Below, piece by piece: positions 17,930 through 26,093 of a stretch of 64,000 bases of DNA; position 1 is the first letter of the stretch, and each line of letters starts with the position of its first letter. The notes beneath the pieces were generated by a model. The model ran no database searches. It was not told where the DNA came from and saw only the letters and a list, made by a program, of their open reading frames with translations. The translations under genes and the position numbers were made by a program. The DNA comes from Salinigranum salinum (GTDB lineage: Archaea > Halobacteriota > Halobacteria > Halobacteriales > Haloferacaceae): assembly GCF_009176545.1 (NCBI RefSeq), contig NZ_VTOJ01000001.1, positions 868,001-932,000 on the forward strand, given 5' to 3'.

Positions 17930-19579
17930 TCAGACGGGCTCGATCTCGTACCGGTCGCTCGGCACGCGTGCCTGGAACAGTACCTGTTTCTCTCCGGGGG
18001 TGTCAACGGTCTTGTCCACCGCGTACGTCGTGAACGTACACGCTTCGGGGGTGAATTCGACGACCGAGTAGCCCCAGTGGTGGCTGTCGAACGCCCGCAT
18101 GTGGGGGTTCATCGCCCGGACCCCACGCGAGAGCAGGGGACGGCTCACCCTCCCCAGCGTCCGCCCGTTCACCCCCACCGCCTCGGCGACGTTCACGCTC
18201 GTCACCGCGGGCGTCATGAACTCGACGCCGACGCGGGTCGGCTCCCCGCGGTCGCCGAGACCGGGGTAGGCGGTCTGCTGGTAGCCGGCGACCGTCGAGT
18301 GCATGTCGCCCGTCAGCGTGACGACCCCCGCCTCGCGTGCGGCGAGCGTCTCGAATATCTCGGCGCGTTCGGCCGCGTACCCGTCCCACGAGTCCTGTTT
18401 CGGGTAGATGGATAGCGGGCCCGCCCCCACCCGGATCGGGAGCGAGAGGACGGCGTTCGCCCACGCGAACCAGGTCGTCTCCGACGCCGCGATCTCCGCT
18501 TCGAACCACGCGAGCTGGTCGTCGCCGAGCATCGTCCGGCTCGGGTCGGTGTCCCGACGGAGGCCGAGGTTGACGCCAGCGACGTACCGGCCGCCGGGTT
18601 CGCTCCGGAACAGGCGCTGGTCGGTCAGCGCGAGGTCGACGAGCGTCCCGAACCGGAGCGAACGGTAGAGCCGAAACGAGTCGTGGATCCGCTCGGCGTC
18701 GGGGTCGTACCGGATCCGCGCCGGGAGGTACTCGTACCACGCGCGGATGCCCGCACGGGTGAGGTCGCGCATGAACGCGGGGTCGTCGCCGCGCGGGTGG
18801 CCCGGCGTGGCGGGGGCGTCGGCGTCGTAGTCCCAGTAGCGGTTGTTGGCGACGCCGTGGTCGTCCCAGCCGGCGACGAGGGTGTGTCGTTCGAGCGCCC
18901 GCTGGAAGAACCGGTCGTCGCGGTAGAGCCGGTGGAGGTGGCGGAAGTCCGCGAGCGAGGACGCGCGGTCCTCACCGCTGGGGAGCGTCACGCCGCGGTC
19001 GGCGTAGTGGCGGCTCCCGAGCCCCGTGTACAGCCGGTCGGCCGACTCGTAGACGAGGTCGCCGAGGTGGACGAGGAAGTCGACGTCCGCGCGGGCGACG
19101 TGGTCGAACGCGCCGTAGTAGCCGTTCTCGTAGTCCTGACACGCCACCACCGCCAGCCGGACCGACTCCGGCGTCGCGTCGGGCGCGGGGAGGGTCCGAC
19201 ACCGCCCCACCGGTGAGGCGGTCCCGTCGTAGACGAACCGATACGCGTAGCTGCGGTCCGGCGAGAGCGCCCCGTCGAGGTCGACGCGCACGGTGTGGTC
19301 GTACGCCGGCCCGATCCGCTCGGGGGAGACGACGCCCCGGACGACGCTCTCCTCGAAGCCGTCGTCGTCGGCGACCTCGACCGCGAGCGGTTCGCCCGCC
19401 TCGACGGCGTCGGGTGCGAGACGCGTCCAGAGGATCACGCCCGCCGGGGTCGGCCCACCGCTGGCGACCGACTGGGGGAACGTCTCTCGCGAGTCGTGGC
19501 CGGGGTCGACCGCGCAGTCTCCCGCGCTCGCCCCGCCGAGCGCCGTCGCCGTCACGTCCGGTCGCGCCTCGCCCGTCAT
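17930..19579 (-). CDS. phoD: PhoD-family alkaline phosphatase/phosphodiesterase
   Basis: 549 residues. The N-terminal Fn3-like PhoD domain (FPQSVASGGPTPAGVILWTR, then SYAYRFVY) precedes the metallophosphatase core with metal-ligand motifs VVACQDYENGYYGAFDH, LVHLGDLVYE, GWDDHGVANN and LTGDMHSTVAGYQQ. The family hydrolyses phosphate mono- and diesters and normally needs Ca/Fe. PhoD proteins are usually exported by Tat with a long RR signal. None is visible at the chosen ATG (MTGEARPDVTATALGG), nor in the in-frame upstream extension, which runs into the divergent promoter area. Either the start lies elsewhere, the signal is lost, or the enzyme stays inside. It is convergent with the MinD pair and divergent from the gene at 19776. 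Confidence 0.88.
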   Translation of the reverse strand: MTGEARPDVTATALGGASAGDCAVDPGHDSRETFPQSVASGGPTPAGVILWTRLAPDAVEAGEPLAVEVADDDGFEESVVRGVVSPERIGPAYDHTVRVDLDGALSPDRSYAYRFVYDGTASPVGRCRTLPAPDATPESVRLAVVACQDYENGYYGAFDHVARADVDFLVHLGDLVYESADRLYTGLGSRHYADRGVTLPSGEDRASSLADFRHLHRLYRDDRFFQRALERHTLVAGWDDHGVANNRYWDYDADAPATPGHPRGDDPAFMRDLTRAGIRAWYEYLPARIRYDPDAERIHDSFRLYRSLRFGTLVDLALTDQRLFRSEPGGRYVAGVNLGLRRDTDPSRTMLGDDQLAWFEAEIAASETTWFAWANAVLSLPIRVGAGPLSIYPKQDSWDGYAAERAEIFETLAAREAGVVTLTGDMHSTVAGYQQTAYPGLGDRGEPTRVGVEFMTPAVTSVNVAEAVGVNGRTLGRVSRPLLSRGVRAMNPHMRAFDSHHWGYSVVEFTPEACTFTTYAVDKTVDTPGEKQVLFQARVPSDRYEIEPV

Positions 19580-19775
19580 CGTGGCGTCGACCTCGTCGCG
19601 TCCAGGTGTCGGTACTCGCACACGTACTGGTGTCCCGCGCCGGCGAGCAAAGCCGTTCCGGCGAGTCGACCACCTCCGTTCACGTGTCGCCGCACCGTCA
19701 CCGACTGTGTCACCCCGCGTGAGGACCGACCCCGGGACCGCTGTCGCTTTACCGGTCGCGTCCGGAGCGACACGC

Positions 19776-20489
19776 GTGTCACTGTTGCGTCTGTTCGGCC
19801 TCTTCCGGCCGGAACACTTCGCCGACTGGTACCGTATCGGTGCCGAGTACGTGCTCACCGTCTCCGAGGGGATGGGGTTCGAAGTGGGCGACTTCCCGAT
19901 CCGCGCCGAGGAGGCGACGGCGGCGCTCCGGGCCGGACGAACCGACGTCCCGCCCGAAGTGGCCCGGTCGATCGCCGCCGACCTCCTCGCCGACGCCACC
20001 TTCTCCGCGCCCTACCTCGAGTGGATGCCGCTGTGGTACGAACTCGCGCTCGTCGGGCCGGTGAGCTACGCCGAATACCGCCTCCGCCGCGTGGCGGGCC
20101 GGTACACGGAGAACCTCGAACACGTCACCGTGCCGCGTTTTTCCCGCCCACGAGACGTCCTCGTCGCCGGCCGTCCCGCCGTCGACTACGTCTCGGGGTT
20201 CGCCCGACGCTTCGTCGTCGCCGACGCCGTCCTCCACCTGGAGTGGTACGCCCACGTCGCCCGCGAGTCGGGGATCCACGTCCCGTCCGCCCTCGTCGAC
20301 CGCGCCCGCGAGGAGACGGTCGCGTACTACACGGGCCACGGCGATCTCTCCGACGAGATCCGCCACTTCCAGCGCCTCCTGTTCGCCGACGACGCGTGGG
20401 TCCGCGACATCGACGCCGCCTACGACCTCGACAGCACGCTGTTCGGCGTCTGGGAGCGGATCCTCTCACACGAACGCGAGCGGCTCTGA
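19776..20489 (+). CDS. Hypothetical protein, unrecognised family
   Basis: 237 residues from a GTG start (VSLLRLFGLFRPEHFADWYR). Rich in Trp, Tyr and Phe for a haloarchaeal protein, with helical stretches such as LEWMPLWYELALVGPVSYAE and FARRFVVADAVLHLEWYAHV that are amphipathic rather than clearly membrane-spanning. No catalytic or metal motif is evident. An earlier ORF start exists but would extend over the divergent phoD 5' end with poor coding character, so the GTG just ahead of the aromatic-rich N-terminus was chosen. The next gene follows 105 bases downstream on the same strand. Likely a real conserved protein because of its sustained GC3 bias, but no function can be offered. Confidence 0.72.
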   Translation: MSLLRLFGLFRPEHFADWYRIGAEYVLTVSEGMGFEVGDFPIRAEEATAALRAGRTDVPPEVARSIAADLLADATFSAPYLEWMPLWYELALVGPVSYAEYRLRRVAGRYTENLEHVTVPRFSRPRDVLVAGRPAVDYVSGFARRFVVADAVLHLEWYAHVARESGIHVPSALVDRAREETVAYYTGHGDLSDEIRHFQRLLFADDAWVRDIDAAYDLDSTLFGVWERILSHERERL

Positions 20490-20594
20490 CGCTCGGAACC
20501 GTCTCCCGTCGTGGCTCTCCGGCGGGCGACGCGTGCGCCGGCACACCGTGCCGAGAAACCGTCATATCCTCTCGGCGCGTACTGGTCGGGGTCT

Positions 20595-21170
20595 ATGACT
20601 GACCGCGTCGACGACCTCAGAGAACTCTTCTCGCGCCTCGACGGGCCCGCACAGTTCACCGAGTCACAGCAGCAGCCCCGGGGGACGATCCGCTCGGCCG
20701 CCGCGGTCGATCGCGACCTCCGCCGGCTGATCGACGACCTGCGTGCGGACGGCGACGTCCGGACCACGCTCTCCGACGACGACCTCGTCGCCGTCGTCCG
20801 TGGCTTCCACGCGGGCCGGTCGGATCGCGCCGTCGCCGCCGACCTCGGGATCACACCGGAGACGGTGTTCCGCGCGCGGATGGCTCTCCACCTGTTCGCC
20901 GACACCGACGCGCCCCGTGAGCTGGACTCGGTGCTCGCTCGGCTCCGTGCGGGCGACGACGCGGCCGAGATCGTGACCACGCTCGACGTCTCCAGAGCCG
21001 CCGTCGACCGCGTGGCCCGACTGCTGGCGGCGCGGGCGGCCGCCCGGCGGGTGAACTACCGATACACGACGGAGTTCGCCGACCTCCTCGACGGCGACAC
21101 GACGCGCGTCGACCTCGATCGGCAGGTCTGGGACGACCGCCGCGCGCTCGTCGACGCCCACGACGACTGA
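20595..21170 (+). CDS. HTH protein resembling haloarchaeal conditioned-medium-induced protein 4
   Basis: 191 residues. The N-terminus (VDDLRELFSRLDGPAQFTES, then QQQPRG) and the following helices match my memory of the family annotated as conditioned medium-induced protein 4 in haloarchaea, linked to stationary-phase or density-dependent expression. A helix-turn-helix is likely at residues about 60-95 (FHAGRSDRAVAADLGITPET, then VFRARMALHL), and a second similar unit follows (RAGDDAAEIVTTLDVSRAAV), suggesting two tandem HTH repeats. The C-terminus is acidic. No export signal. Family naming is from recall and should be treated as moderate; the paired HTH pattern is directly visible. Confidence 0.72.
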   Translation: MTDRVDDLRELFSRLDGPAQFTESQQQPRGTIRSAAAVDRDLRRLIDDLRADGDVRTTLSDDDLVAVVRGFHAGRSDRAVAADLGITPETVFRARMALHLFADTDAPRELDSVLARLRAGDDAAEIVTTLDVSRAAVDRVARLLAARAAARRVNYRYTTEFADLLDGDTTRVDLDRQVWDDRRALVDAHDD

Positions 21171-21186
21171 CCGAATCCACGAGAGC

Positions 21187-21209
21187 GATCGGGGTCACCG
21201 TGACCGATC
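21187..21209. terminator. Imperfect hairpin after the HTH gene
   Basis: GATCGGGGTCAC and GTGACCGATC form an imperfect inverted repeat with one central base, 16 bases after the stop at 21170. No T-run follows, so this may be an operator or a structural 3' end rather than a classic terminator. The rest of the 229-base gap up to 21400 holds nothing I recognise. Confidence 0.3.
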
Positions 21210-21399
21210 TGGTTCACGGCGGCCGATCGGGGTGACGCTCGTCGTCCCCGACGCCCCGTTCTCCCACCGACACACACTACTTCGGCGCTAGTTCTCACCT
21301 TCGGGAATCTCACGTCAACCGACTTGTTCTCACGATCGGAAGACCGCACACGGCGGCGGGGGAGACGGCGGCTGGCCGCGCCTCGTCGCCGGACTGAGT

Positions 21400-22341
21400 A
21401 TGACACGAGACTCGACATGCCAGTCAGCGGAGACTGAGCGAACGAACTCGTTGTATCGATCACTGATCACGTGGCTGACGCTCCACGTCGTCCGCGCGGG
21501 ACGCGCGCTGCTGTACAGTTCGGTGTACATCTCGCTCGTCGCGATGACGGAGGTCGCCGTCGCGACCGTGCTCCTGTCGCTCCCACTGACCTTCGCGCCG
21601 GTCGTGGTGGGGCTCGTCACGTTCGCGGTGTACACCGGCGACCGCCTGGCGGACGTCGACACTGACGAGGTGTCCAACCCCCGACAGGCCGCGTTCGTCC
21701 GCCGGCACGGCGACGTCCTCTACCTGCTGACCGCGGCGGCGTACGCGCTCGCCGTCACCCTCTCGATCCTCGGCGGCCCGGTCGCGCTCGCGATCACGCT
21801 CCTTCCGGGCGTGTTCTGGGTACTCTACGCCTCCGAGTGGATCCCCGACGTCGGCCTCCACGTCGACCGACTGAAGCAGGTGCTGGTCGTCAACTCCGGC
21901 GTCGTCGCGCTCGCGTGGGCCGTGACGCTGACGTTCCTCCCGCTCGCGTTCGCGGACGCGCCGGTCACGCCGACGGTCGGCGTGGTCTTCGCGTACTTCT
22001 TCCTCCGGTCGTTCGTCGACACGGAGCTCCCGAACGTCCGCGACGTCGCGGCCGACCGGGCGACCGACGTGGCGACGCTACCGGTCGCCGTTGGCGTCCG
22101 CCGGACGCGACACGTCCTGTACGGGGTCGACGTCGGCACGCTCGCCCTCGTCGGCTACGCGACGGCCGCGGGGATCGTTCACCCCGCGCTGTCGGTCGCA
22201 CTCGCCGTCGGCCTCCTCTACTCGGTCGGCATCACCTCGTTCCTCGGTCGGTTCGAGGACGAGGCGCTGCTCGCGAAGCTGCCCGAGTGCGAGTACGTCT
22301 TCGTCGGCGTGGCGCTGGTGCCGTACGTCGTCGGGGGCTGA
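21400..22341 (+). CDS. UbiA-family membrane prenyltransferase
   Basis: 313 residues, about eight to nine hydrophobic segments. The two Asp-rich sites of UbiA enzymes, which bind Mg-prenyl diphosphate, are recognisable in variant form: YTGDRLADVDTDEVSNP (residues about 79-95) and ELPNVRDVAADRATDVATLP (about 210-229). The family transfers an isoprenoid chain to an aromatic, lipid or carotenoid acceptor. In haloarchaea members make menaquinone, archaeal ether lipid or bacterioruberin precursors, and a phytoene/lycopene neighbour that would settle the substrate is absent here. The ATG at 21400 is used, but an internal ATG near residue 49 would remove a short polar N-terminus. Confidence 0.82.
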   Translation: MTRDSTCQSAETERTNSLYRSLITWLTLHVVRAGRALLYSSVYISLVAMTEVAVATVLLSLPLTFAPVVVGLVTFAVYTGDRLADVDTDEVSNPRQAAFVRRHGDVLYLLTAAAYALAVTLSILGGPVALAITLLPGVFWVLYASEWIPDVGLHVDRLKQVLVVNSGVVALAWAVTLTFLPLAFADAPVTPTVGVVFAYFFLRSFVDTELPNVRDVAADRATDVATLPVAVGVRRTRHVLYGVDVGTLALVGYATAAGIVHPALSVALAVGLLYSVGITSFLGRFEDEALLAKLPECEYVFVGVALVPYVVGG

Positions 22342-22427
22342 CACCCCCACGGCTCAGGCATCGGATATCTATTTTGATAGTAGCGTGTTCGGTTTAATAT
22401 GCCGACGGTCACTCCTCCCGAACAGTC

Positions 22428-24257
22428 GTGTCCACCGCGAGTCTCCTGACAGTGGTGATGATGGTCACCATCTTCGTCGGCGTGACCGCCGCGTTCCTCG
22501 CGTGGCGGGAGCGGCCCGAACCGGGAGCGACGTCGCTCGCGGCGCTCCTCGTCGGGCAGTGCTGGTGGTCCGTCTTCTTCATCTTCGAGATACAGGCGAC
22601 GACGCTCGCGGGGAAGGTGCTCTGGTCGAACGTCCAGTGGGTGGGCGTCGTCGTCATCCCCGTCGCGTGGCTGTCGTTCGCGCTGTCGTACACGGGCCAG
22701 GACCGCTACCTCACGCGTCGGTCGATCGCCGCGCTCTCCGTGATCCCCGTGTCGACGGTCCTCTTCGCCGCGACGACGGACGCCCACTCCGTCCTCTACC
22801 TGGAGTCGACGCTCGTCGCCGAGCGTGGCTTTCCGGTCCTCGAACGCACGCCCGGCGTCTGGTTCTGGGTCATCACGGGGTACACGTACCTCCTTGGTTT
22901 TCTCGGTTCGATCCCGCTGCTCCGACTCGTCCGGAGCGACGCGCTCGCGTTCCGCGGGCAGAGCGTCGCCCTGCTGATCGGGACGCTCGCGCCGTGGACG
23001 AGCAACGTCCTCTTCCTGGCTGGAGCGACGCCGCTCCCCGGCCTCGACCCGACCCCCATCGCGTTCGCCGTCTCCGGTGTCGCGTACCTCGGAGCACTCT
23101 CCCGGTTTCGGCTCCTCGGGACGAGTCCGTCGCCGAACCACCGCGCACGCAGACTCGTCTTCGAACGGATGCACGAGCGGGCCGTCGTGGTCGACCGCCA
23201 CGACTACGTCGTCGACCTCAACGAGAGCGCCGCGGAGACGCTCGGCTACGCCCCACGCGAGGCGCTCGGTCTCCCCGTCAGCACCGTCGTCCCCGAATAC
23301 GAGACGCTCCCGACGGACGGCTCCATGAGCGGCTATCTCACCCTTCCCGACGACGACGGCGACCCCTACGACGTCACGGTGACGGAGGTCACGGACTCGC
23401 GGGGGCGCACGATCGGCCGCGTCGTCACGTTCCACGACGTCAGCGACTACCTGCGACGACAGCAGCGCCTCGAGGTGTTGAACCGGGCGCTCCGTCACAA
23501 CATCCGCAACGAGACCAACCTGATCTACGGCTACGCCGACCTCCTCGGGGAGCGGGCGACCGACGAGGCCGCCATCATCAAAGAGCGTGCCCTGGCGATC
23601 GACGACATGGGACAGAAGGCCAGGACGATCATCGACGTCTTCGAGCACGCCCGAAACCCCGTCGACCACGTGCCGCTCCGGGTGCTCCTCCGCGAGAGCG
23701 TCTCGTCGGTCCGGAGCACGTTCCCCGCCGTCACCGTCGACTGTGGACCGATCCCCGCCGACGTCTACGTCTCGGCGGGGCTCGATCCCGTCTTCGACAA
23801 CGTCGTCGAAAACGCCGCCGAGCACAACACCGATCCCGATCCCCGCGTGTGGATCGACGTCCACGTCGACGACGGCGATGGCGACGGTGATCGTGACGGC
23901 GACGACGTGGGCGGCGACGGCGGCTCCGTCCGGGTCGTCGTCAGCGACAACGGACCGACGATCGACGCGTACGAGCGATCGGTCCTCGAACGGGGAACCG
24001 AAACCCCGCTCGAACACGGTAGCGGCCTCGGACTCTGGCTGATCACCTGGGGGACCCAGATCGCCGGCGGGCAGGTGACGTTCGCGGAGAACGAACCGAC
24101 CGGGTCGGTCGTCACGATCGAGGTGCCGATGCTCGATCCGCCCGCACGGTCGTGGGAGCACGACGGGCGGGCGCAAGACGACGAGGCCGGTCACGGTGAC
24201 GACGGCGACGAGGAGACAGCGGACGGTCGCGGGACCGAATCCGCCAAGAACGCGTGA
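22428..24257 (+). CDS. 7TM-PAS sensor histidine kinase
   Basis: 609 residues from a GTG start. Seven hydrophobic segments in the first about 225 residues match the HisKA_7TM sensor module (VGVVVIPVAWLSFALSYTGQ; LERTPGVWFWVITGYTYLL). A PAS domain follows at about 240-345 (MHERAVVVDRHDYVVDLNES). The kinase core has His357 in ALRHNIRNETNLIYGYADLL, the haloarchaeal LRHNIRN-type H-box, and an ATP-binding domain with N-box NVVENAAEHN, G1 VSDNGPTID and G2 GSGLGLWLI. The loop before G1 carries a GDGDGDRDGDD-type acidic stretch, and the C-terminal 45 residues are a charged tail. The membrane module may sense a lipophilic or envelope signal. No response regulator is adjacent. A TATA-like CTATTTTGATAG lies near 22369-22380. 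Confidence 0.88.
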   Translation: MSTASLLTVVMMVTIFVGVTAAFLAWRERPEPGATSLAALLVGQCWWSVFFIFEIQATTLAGKVLWSNVQWVGVVVIPVAWLSFALSYTGQDRYLTRRSIAALSVIPVSTVLFAATTDAHSVLYLESTLVAERGFPVLERTPGVWFWVITGYTYLLGFLGSIPLLRLVRSDALAFRGQSVALLIGTLAPWTSNVLFLAGATPLPGLDPTPIAFAVSGVAYLGALSRFRLLGTSPSPNHRARRLVFERMHERAVVVDRHDYVVDLNESAAETLGYAPREALGLPVSTVVPEYETLPTDGSMSGYLTLPDDDGDPYDVTVTEVTDSRGRTIGRVVTFHDVSDYLRRQQRLEVLNRALRHNIRNETNLIYGYADLLGERATDEAAIIKERALAIDDMGQKARTIIDVFEHARNPVDHVPLRVLLRESVSSVRSTFPAVTVDCGPIPADVYVSAGLDPVFDNVVENAAEHNTDPDPRVWIDVHVDDGDGDGDRDGDDVGGDGGSVRVVVSDNGPTIDAYERSVLERGTETPLEHGSGLGLWLITWGTQIAGGQVTFAENEPTGSVVTIEVPMLDPPARSWEHDGRAQDDEAGHGDDGDEETADGRGTESAKNA

Positions 24258-24321
24258 CCCGCGGACGGTCGCGTCCTTCTCTCCGAGCAGGGCGGCACAC
24301 CTCCCTCTCCGTGATCGGGAT

Positions 24322-24396
24322 TAGCGTAAGTCCTCAAACTTCTCGACGTAGCAGGTTGCAGAAGTATCTGAATCGGCGTGCGAGATGTAGAGGTTC
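24322..24396 (-). pseudogene. Possible 3' remnant of a recombinase or transposase gene
   Basis: On the reverse strand a 24-codon stretch encodes NLYISHADSDTSATCYVEKF followed by EDLR and a TAA stop. It is cut off upstream by a TAG stop and has no start. The composition and ending recall the C-terminus of haloarchaeal mobile-element proteins, but I cannot name the family with certainty. It lies exactly at the edge where GC content drops, next to the Mrr-like gene, which supports the idea of a decayed mobile element boundary. Confidence 0.3.
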
Positions 24397-24456
24397 TATC
24401 CAGCATGATGTCTGTAGCCAATACTTTTGACTATTAGCTACTACTTACAATATCAA

Positions 24457-24909
24457 ATGAATTCGGACAAAGCAGAGGTTCTCTCTGGTCTGCGTCAAAT
24501 GGATGAATACGAGTTTGAATCTTTTGTCGCTAGGCTCTGGGAACGACAAGGATGGAATACAACTGTTACATCGGGTGCTCGTGACTATGGCATTGATATT
24601 ATCGCCGAGAAAGAAAGCCCATTCAACCAAAAACATCTCATACAAGTAAAAAGATATGCGAGGGGTAATAAAATCGGAAGTCCAGAGGTACAGCAGTATA
24701 GTAGCCTCCGTCAGCAGAAGAGGAATGTTGACGCTGTCTTGATTGTCACTACGAGTTCTTTCACAGAACAAGCTGAGACTGTAGCAAATGGCTTGAACGT
24801 CAAGCTCATCGATTCAACACACCTTTTTAATATTATCAGGGATTCCGAGTCAGAAGATATACTTAGAGATTTTGAAATCACGAACGAACAAAATGATGGC
24901 TCAAATTAA
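24457..24909 (+). CDS. Mrr-like restriction endonuclease (PD-(D/E)xK fold)
   Basis: 150 residues, encoded in clearly AT-rich DNA unlike the neighbours, with codon use to match. The Mrr catalytic layout is complete: helix MDEYEFESFVARLWERQGWN, then GARDYGIDIIAE (Asp43, Asp47) and LIQVKRY (Gln63, Lys65), followed by VQQYSSLRQQKRNVDAVLIV. Such proteins cleave methylated or foreign DNA or act in DNA repair. The ATG at 24457 follows a TATA-like AT-rich stretch and gives the family N-terminus. The TAA at 24907-24909 interrupts a longer open frame that continues in phase to 25245. The intact form may therefore have been about 260 residues with a C-terminal coiled-coil extension. Probably horizontally acquired. 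Confidence 0.85.
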   Translation: MNSDKAEVLSGLRQMDEYEFESFVARLWERQGWNTTVTSGARDYGIDIIAEKESPFNQKHLIQVKRYARGNKIGSPEVQQYSSLRQQKRNVDAVLIVTTSSFTEQAETVANGLNVKLIDSTHLFNIIRDSESEDILRDFEITNEQNDGSN

Positions 24910-25005
24910 TCCTCCAAGCGTGAAAATTCTGAATCCGATCAGGATCTCAAAGAACCAACTAGTACTACTTCTGACTCAAGCAGTGACAAATTTACCAAAT
25001 CGGAG

Positions 25006-25245
25006 GTGAACAAAAGACAGAGGCTTAAGATCGCTTATGATGAATTGAGACGAAAACGTGGGAGAGCAGCTTCTCAAGATAAAAAGGACCAGATAACAAA
25101 AGAGATGAATCAAATAGAACACCAGCTCCGAAAGTCAAAGGGATCCCCATCTTCGAATATTGCTACTGACCGGGATGTCGCAGGTATCGGCTCGGAAGAT
25201 GATGATAAGTCCGGCTTTCTATCAAGGCTGTTACCCTGGTGGTAG
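25006..25245 (+). CDS. Short coiled-coil ORF, in-frame continuation of the Mrr-like gene
   Basis: 79 residues from GTG 25006. It lies in the same reading frame as the Mrr-like ORF; the bases from 24910 to 25005 are also open and read as a Ser/Thr/Asp/Lys-rich linker (SSKRENSESDQDLKEPTSTT). The visible protein has a basic, heptad-patterned helix (RLKIAYDELRRKRGRAASQD, then ITKEMNQIEHQLRKS) and ends in GFLSRLLPWW. It is either the C-terminal half of a gene broken by one stop codon or a separately started partner. AT-rich codon use matches the upstream ORF. No known domain. Confidence 0.45.
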   Translation: MNKRQRLKIAYDELRRKRGRAASQDKKDQITKEMNQIEHQLRKSKGSPSSNIATDRDVAGIGSEDDDKSGFLSRLLPWW

Positions 25246-25355
25246 TTGATAGTCGGATTACCATGGCCGACGCGCGCTGTGTATCTCGCACACTGTATCT
25301 GCCAACTACTGGAGATGATTCGCGAAAAACTATGGACTACTCCGATAATCCCGAT

Positions 25356-25431
25356 GAGTGTGGTCGTACGCCGAGTGTGCTCGTTACCCCGAGTGTGGTC
25401 GTCACACGACCACACCCGTCCCTACATTTAG
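25356..25431 (+). promoter_or_regulatory. Iteron-like repeats, inverted repeat and TATA box ahead of the zinc-ribbon gene
   Basis: Three direct copies of GAGTGTGSTCGT start at 25356, 25373 and 25391 (spacing 17 and 18 bases). The third forms a perfect inverted repeat, GTGTGGTCGT-cac-ACGACCACAC, at 25393-25415. A TATA-like CATTTAGG at about 25425-25431 follows, 26-32 bases before the ATG at 25457. Repeats ending about 10 bases upstream of the TATA box are well placed for an activator or repressor. Confidence 0.6.
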
Positions 25432-25456
25432 GTAGGTTCACGCTCGACGTGTCGGT

Positions 25457-25579
25457 ATGAGTGAAGACGCGGTGCTCTGTCCGGACTGTGGGTGGACCGG
25501 ACGGCCGGCGTCACTCGACGACGAGGGCGACGGCCGCTCCTGTCCGCTGTGTTCGACCGACATCGAATTCGTGGACTGA
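25457..25579 (+). CDS. Small CPxCG-type zinc-ribbon protein
   Basis: 40 residues. Two cysteine pairs, LCPDCGW (Cys8, Cys11) and SCPLCS (Cys31, Cys34), separated by an acidic loop, form a predicted single zinc ribbon. Haloarchaea encode many such micro-proteins and some affect motility or biofilm in Haloferax; the role of this one is unknown. The gene has a convincing promoter with repeated elements directly upstream. It is followed by 44 bases and then the convergent CBS-domain gene. It lies at the GC-rich side of the AT-rich island, and its codon use is like the core genome. Confidence 0.78.
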   Translation: MSEDAVLCPDCGWTGRPASLDDEGDGRSCPLCSTDIEFVD

Positions 25580-25623
25580 GCCGGAGGGAGCCACTCCCGC
25601 TCGGCAGATTCGCTCTCGAATCG

Positions 25624-26010
25624 CTACCGACCGGAGACGTACGCCGTGAGGTCCGTCGTGGTGATGATGCCGATGACGCCCTCGTCGTCGTCGACGACCG
25701 GCACGTGGTGGAAGCGGTTGTCGATCATCGTGTCCGCGACCTCCGTGATCGGGTCGTTCGCCGTGCGCGTGATCACGTCGGTCGACATGTACTCCGCGAC
25801 CGTCGCCTCGCTCGCCAGCCCGTCGTCGGCGGCCAGCTGGACGAAGTCCGTCGCGGTCAGGATCCCCTCGAGGTGGCCGTCGTCGTCGACGACGACCACG
25901 GAGCCGATGTTGTGTTCGAGCAGCTGCGTGGCCGCCTCGTTCAGTGTCGCCTGCGGGCTCACTGTCTCGACCGGCGTAGACATGAGTCGCCCGACGAAGA
26001 TGTCCTCCAT
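25624..26010 (-). CDS. CBS-pair protein
   Basis: 128 residues made of two CBS domains: residues 1-60 (MSTPVETVSPQATLNEAATQ, then IGSVVVVDDDGHLEGILTATD) and 66-128 (MSTDVITRTANDPITEVADT, then HHVPVVDDDEGVIGIITTTD). CBS pairs bind adenosyl nucleotides such as AMP, ATP or SAM and regulate partner proteins. The gene lies 83 bases downstream of the site-2 protease gene on the same strand. In many archaea and bacteria a CBS pair is fused to the C-terminus of such proteases, so it is a plausible nucleotide-sensing partner here. The ATG at 26010 gives a compact protein; the long upstream extension overlaps the protease gene in another frame. Confidence 0.9.
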   Translation of the reverse strand: MEDIFVGRLMSTPVETVSPQATLNEAATQLLEHNIGSVVVVDDDGHLEGILTATDFVQLAADDGLASEATVAEYMSTDVITRTANDPITEVADTMIDNRFHHVPVVDDDEGVIGIITTTDLTAYVSGR

Positions 26011-26093
26011 AGTCGGTCGTCTTCCCGGTGGGTGATAAGAATTGTCACGCCGGACGGAGCTGGACGCGACGGGTGTGCGACCGCCACCGCGAC

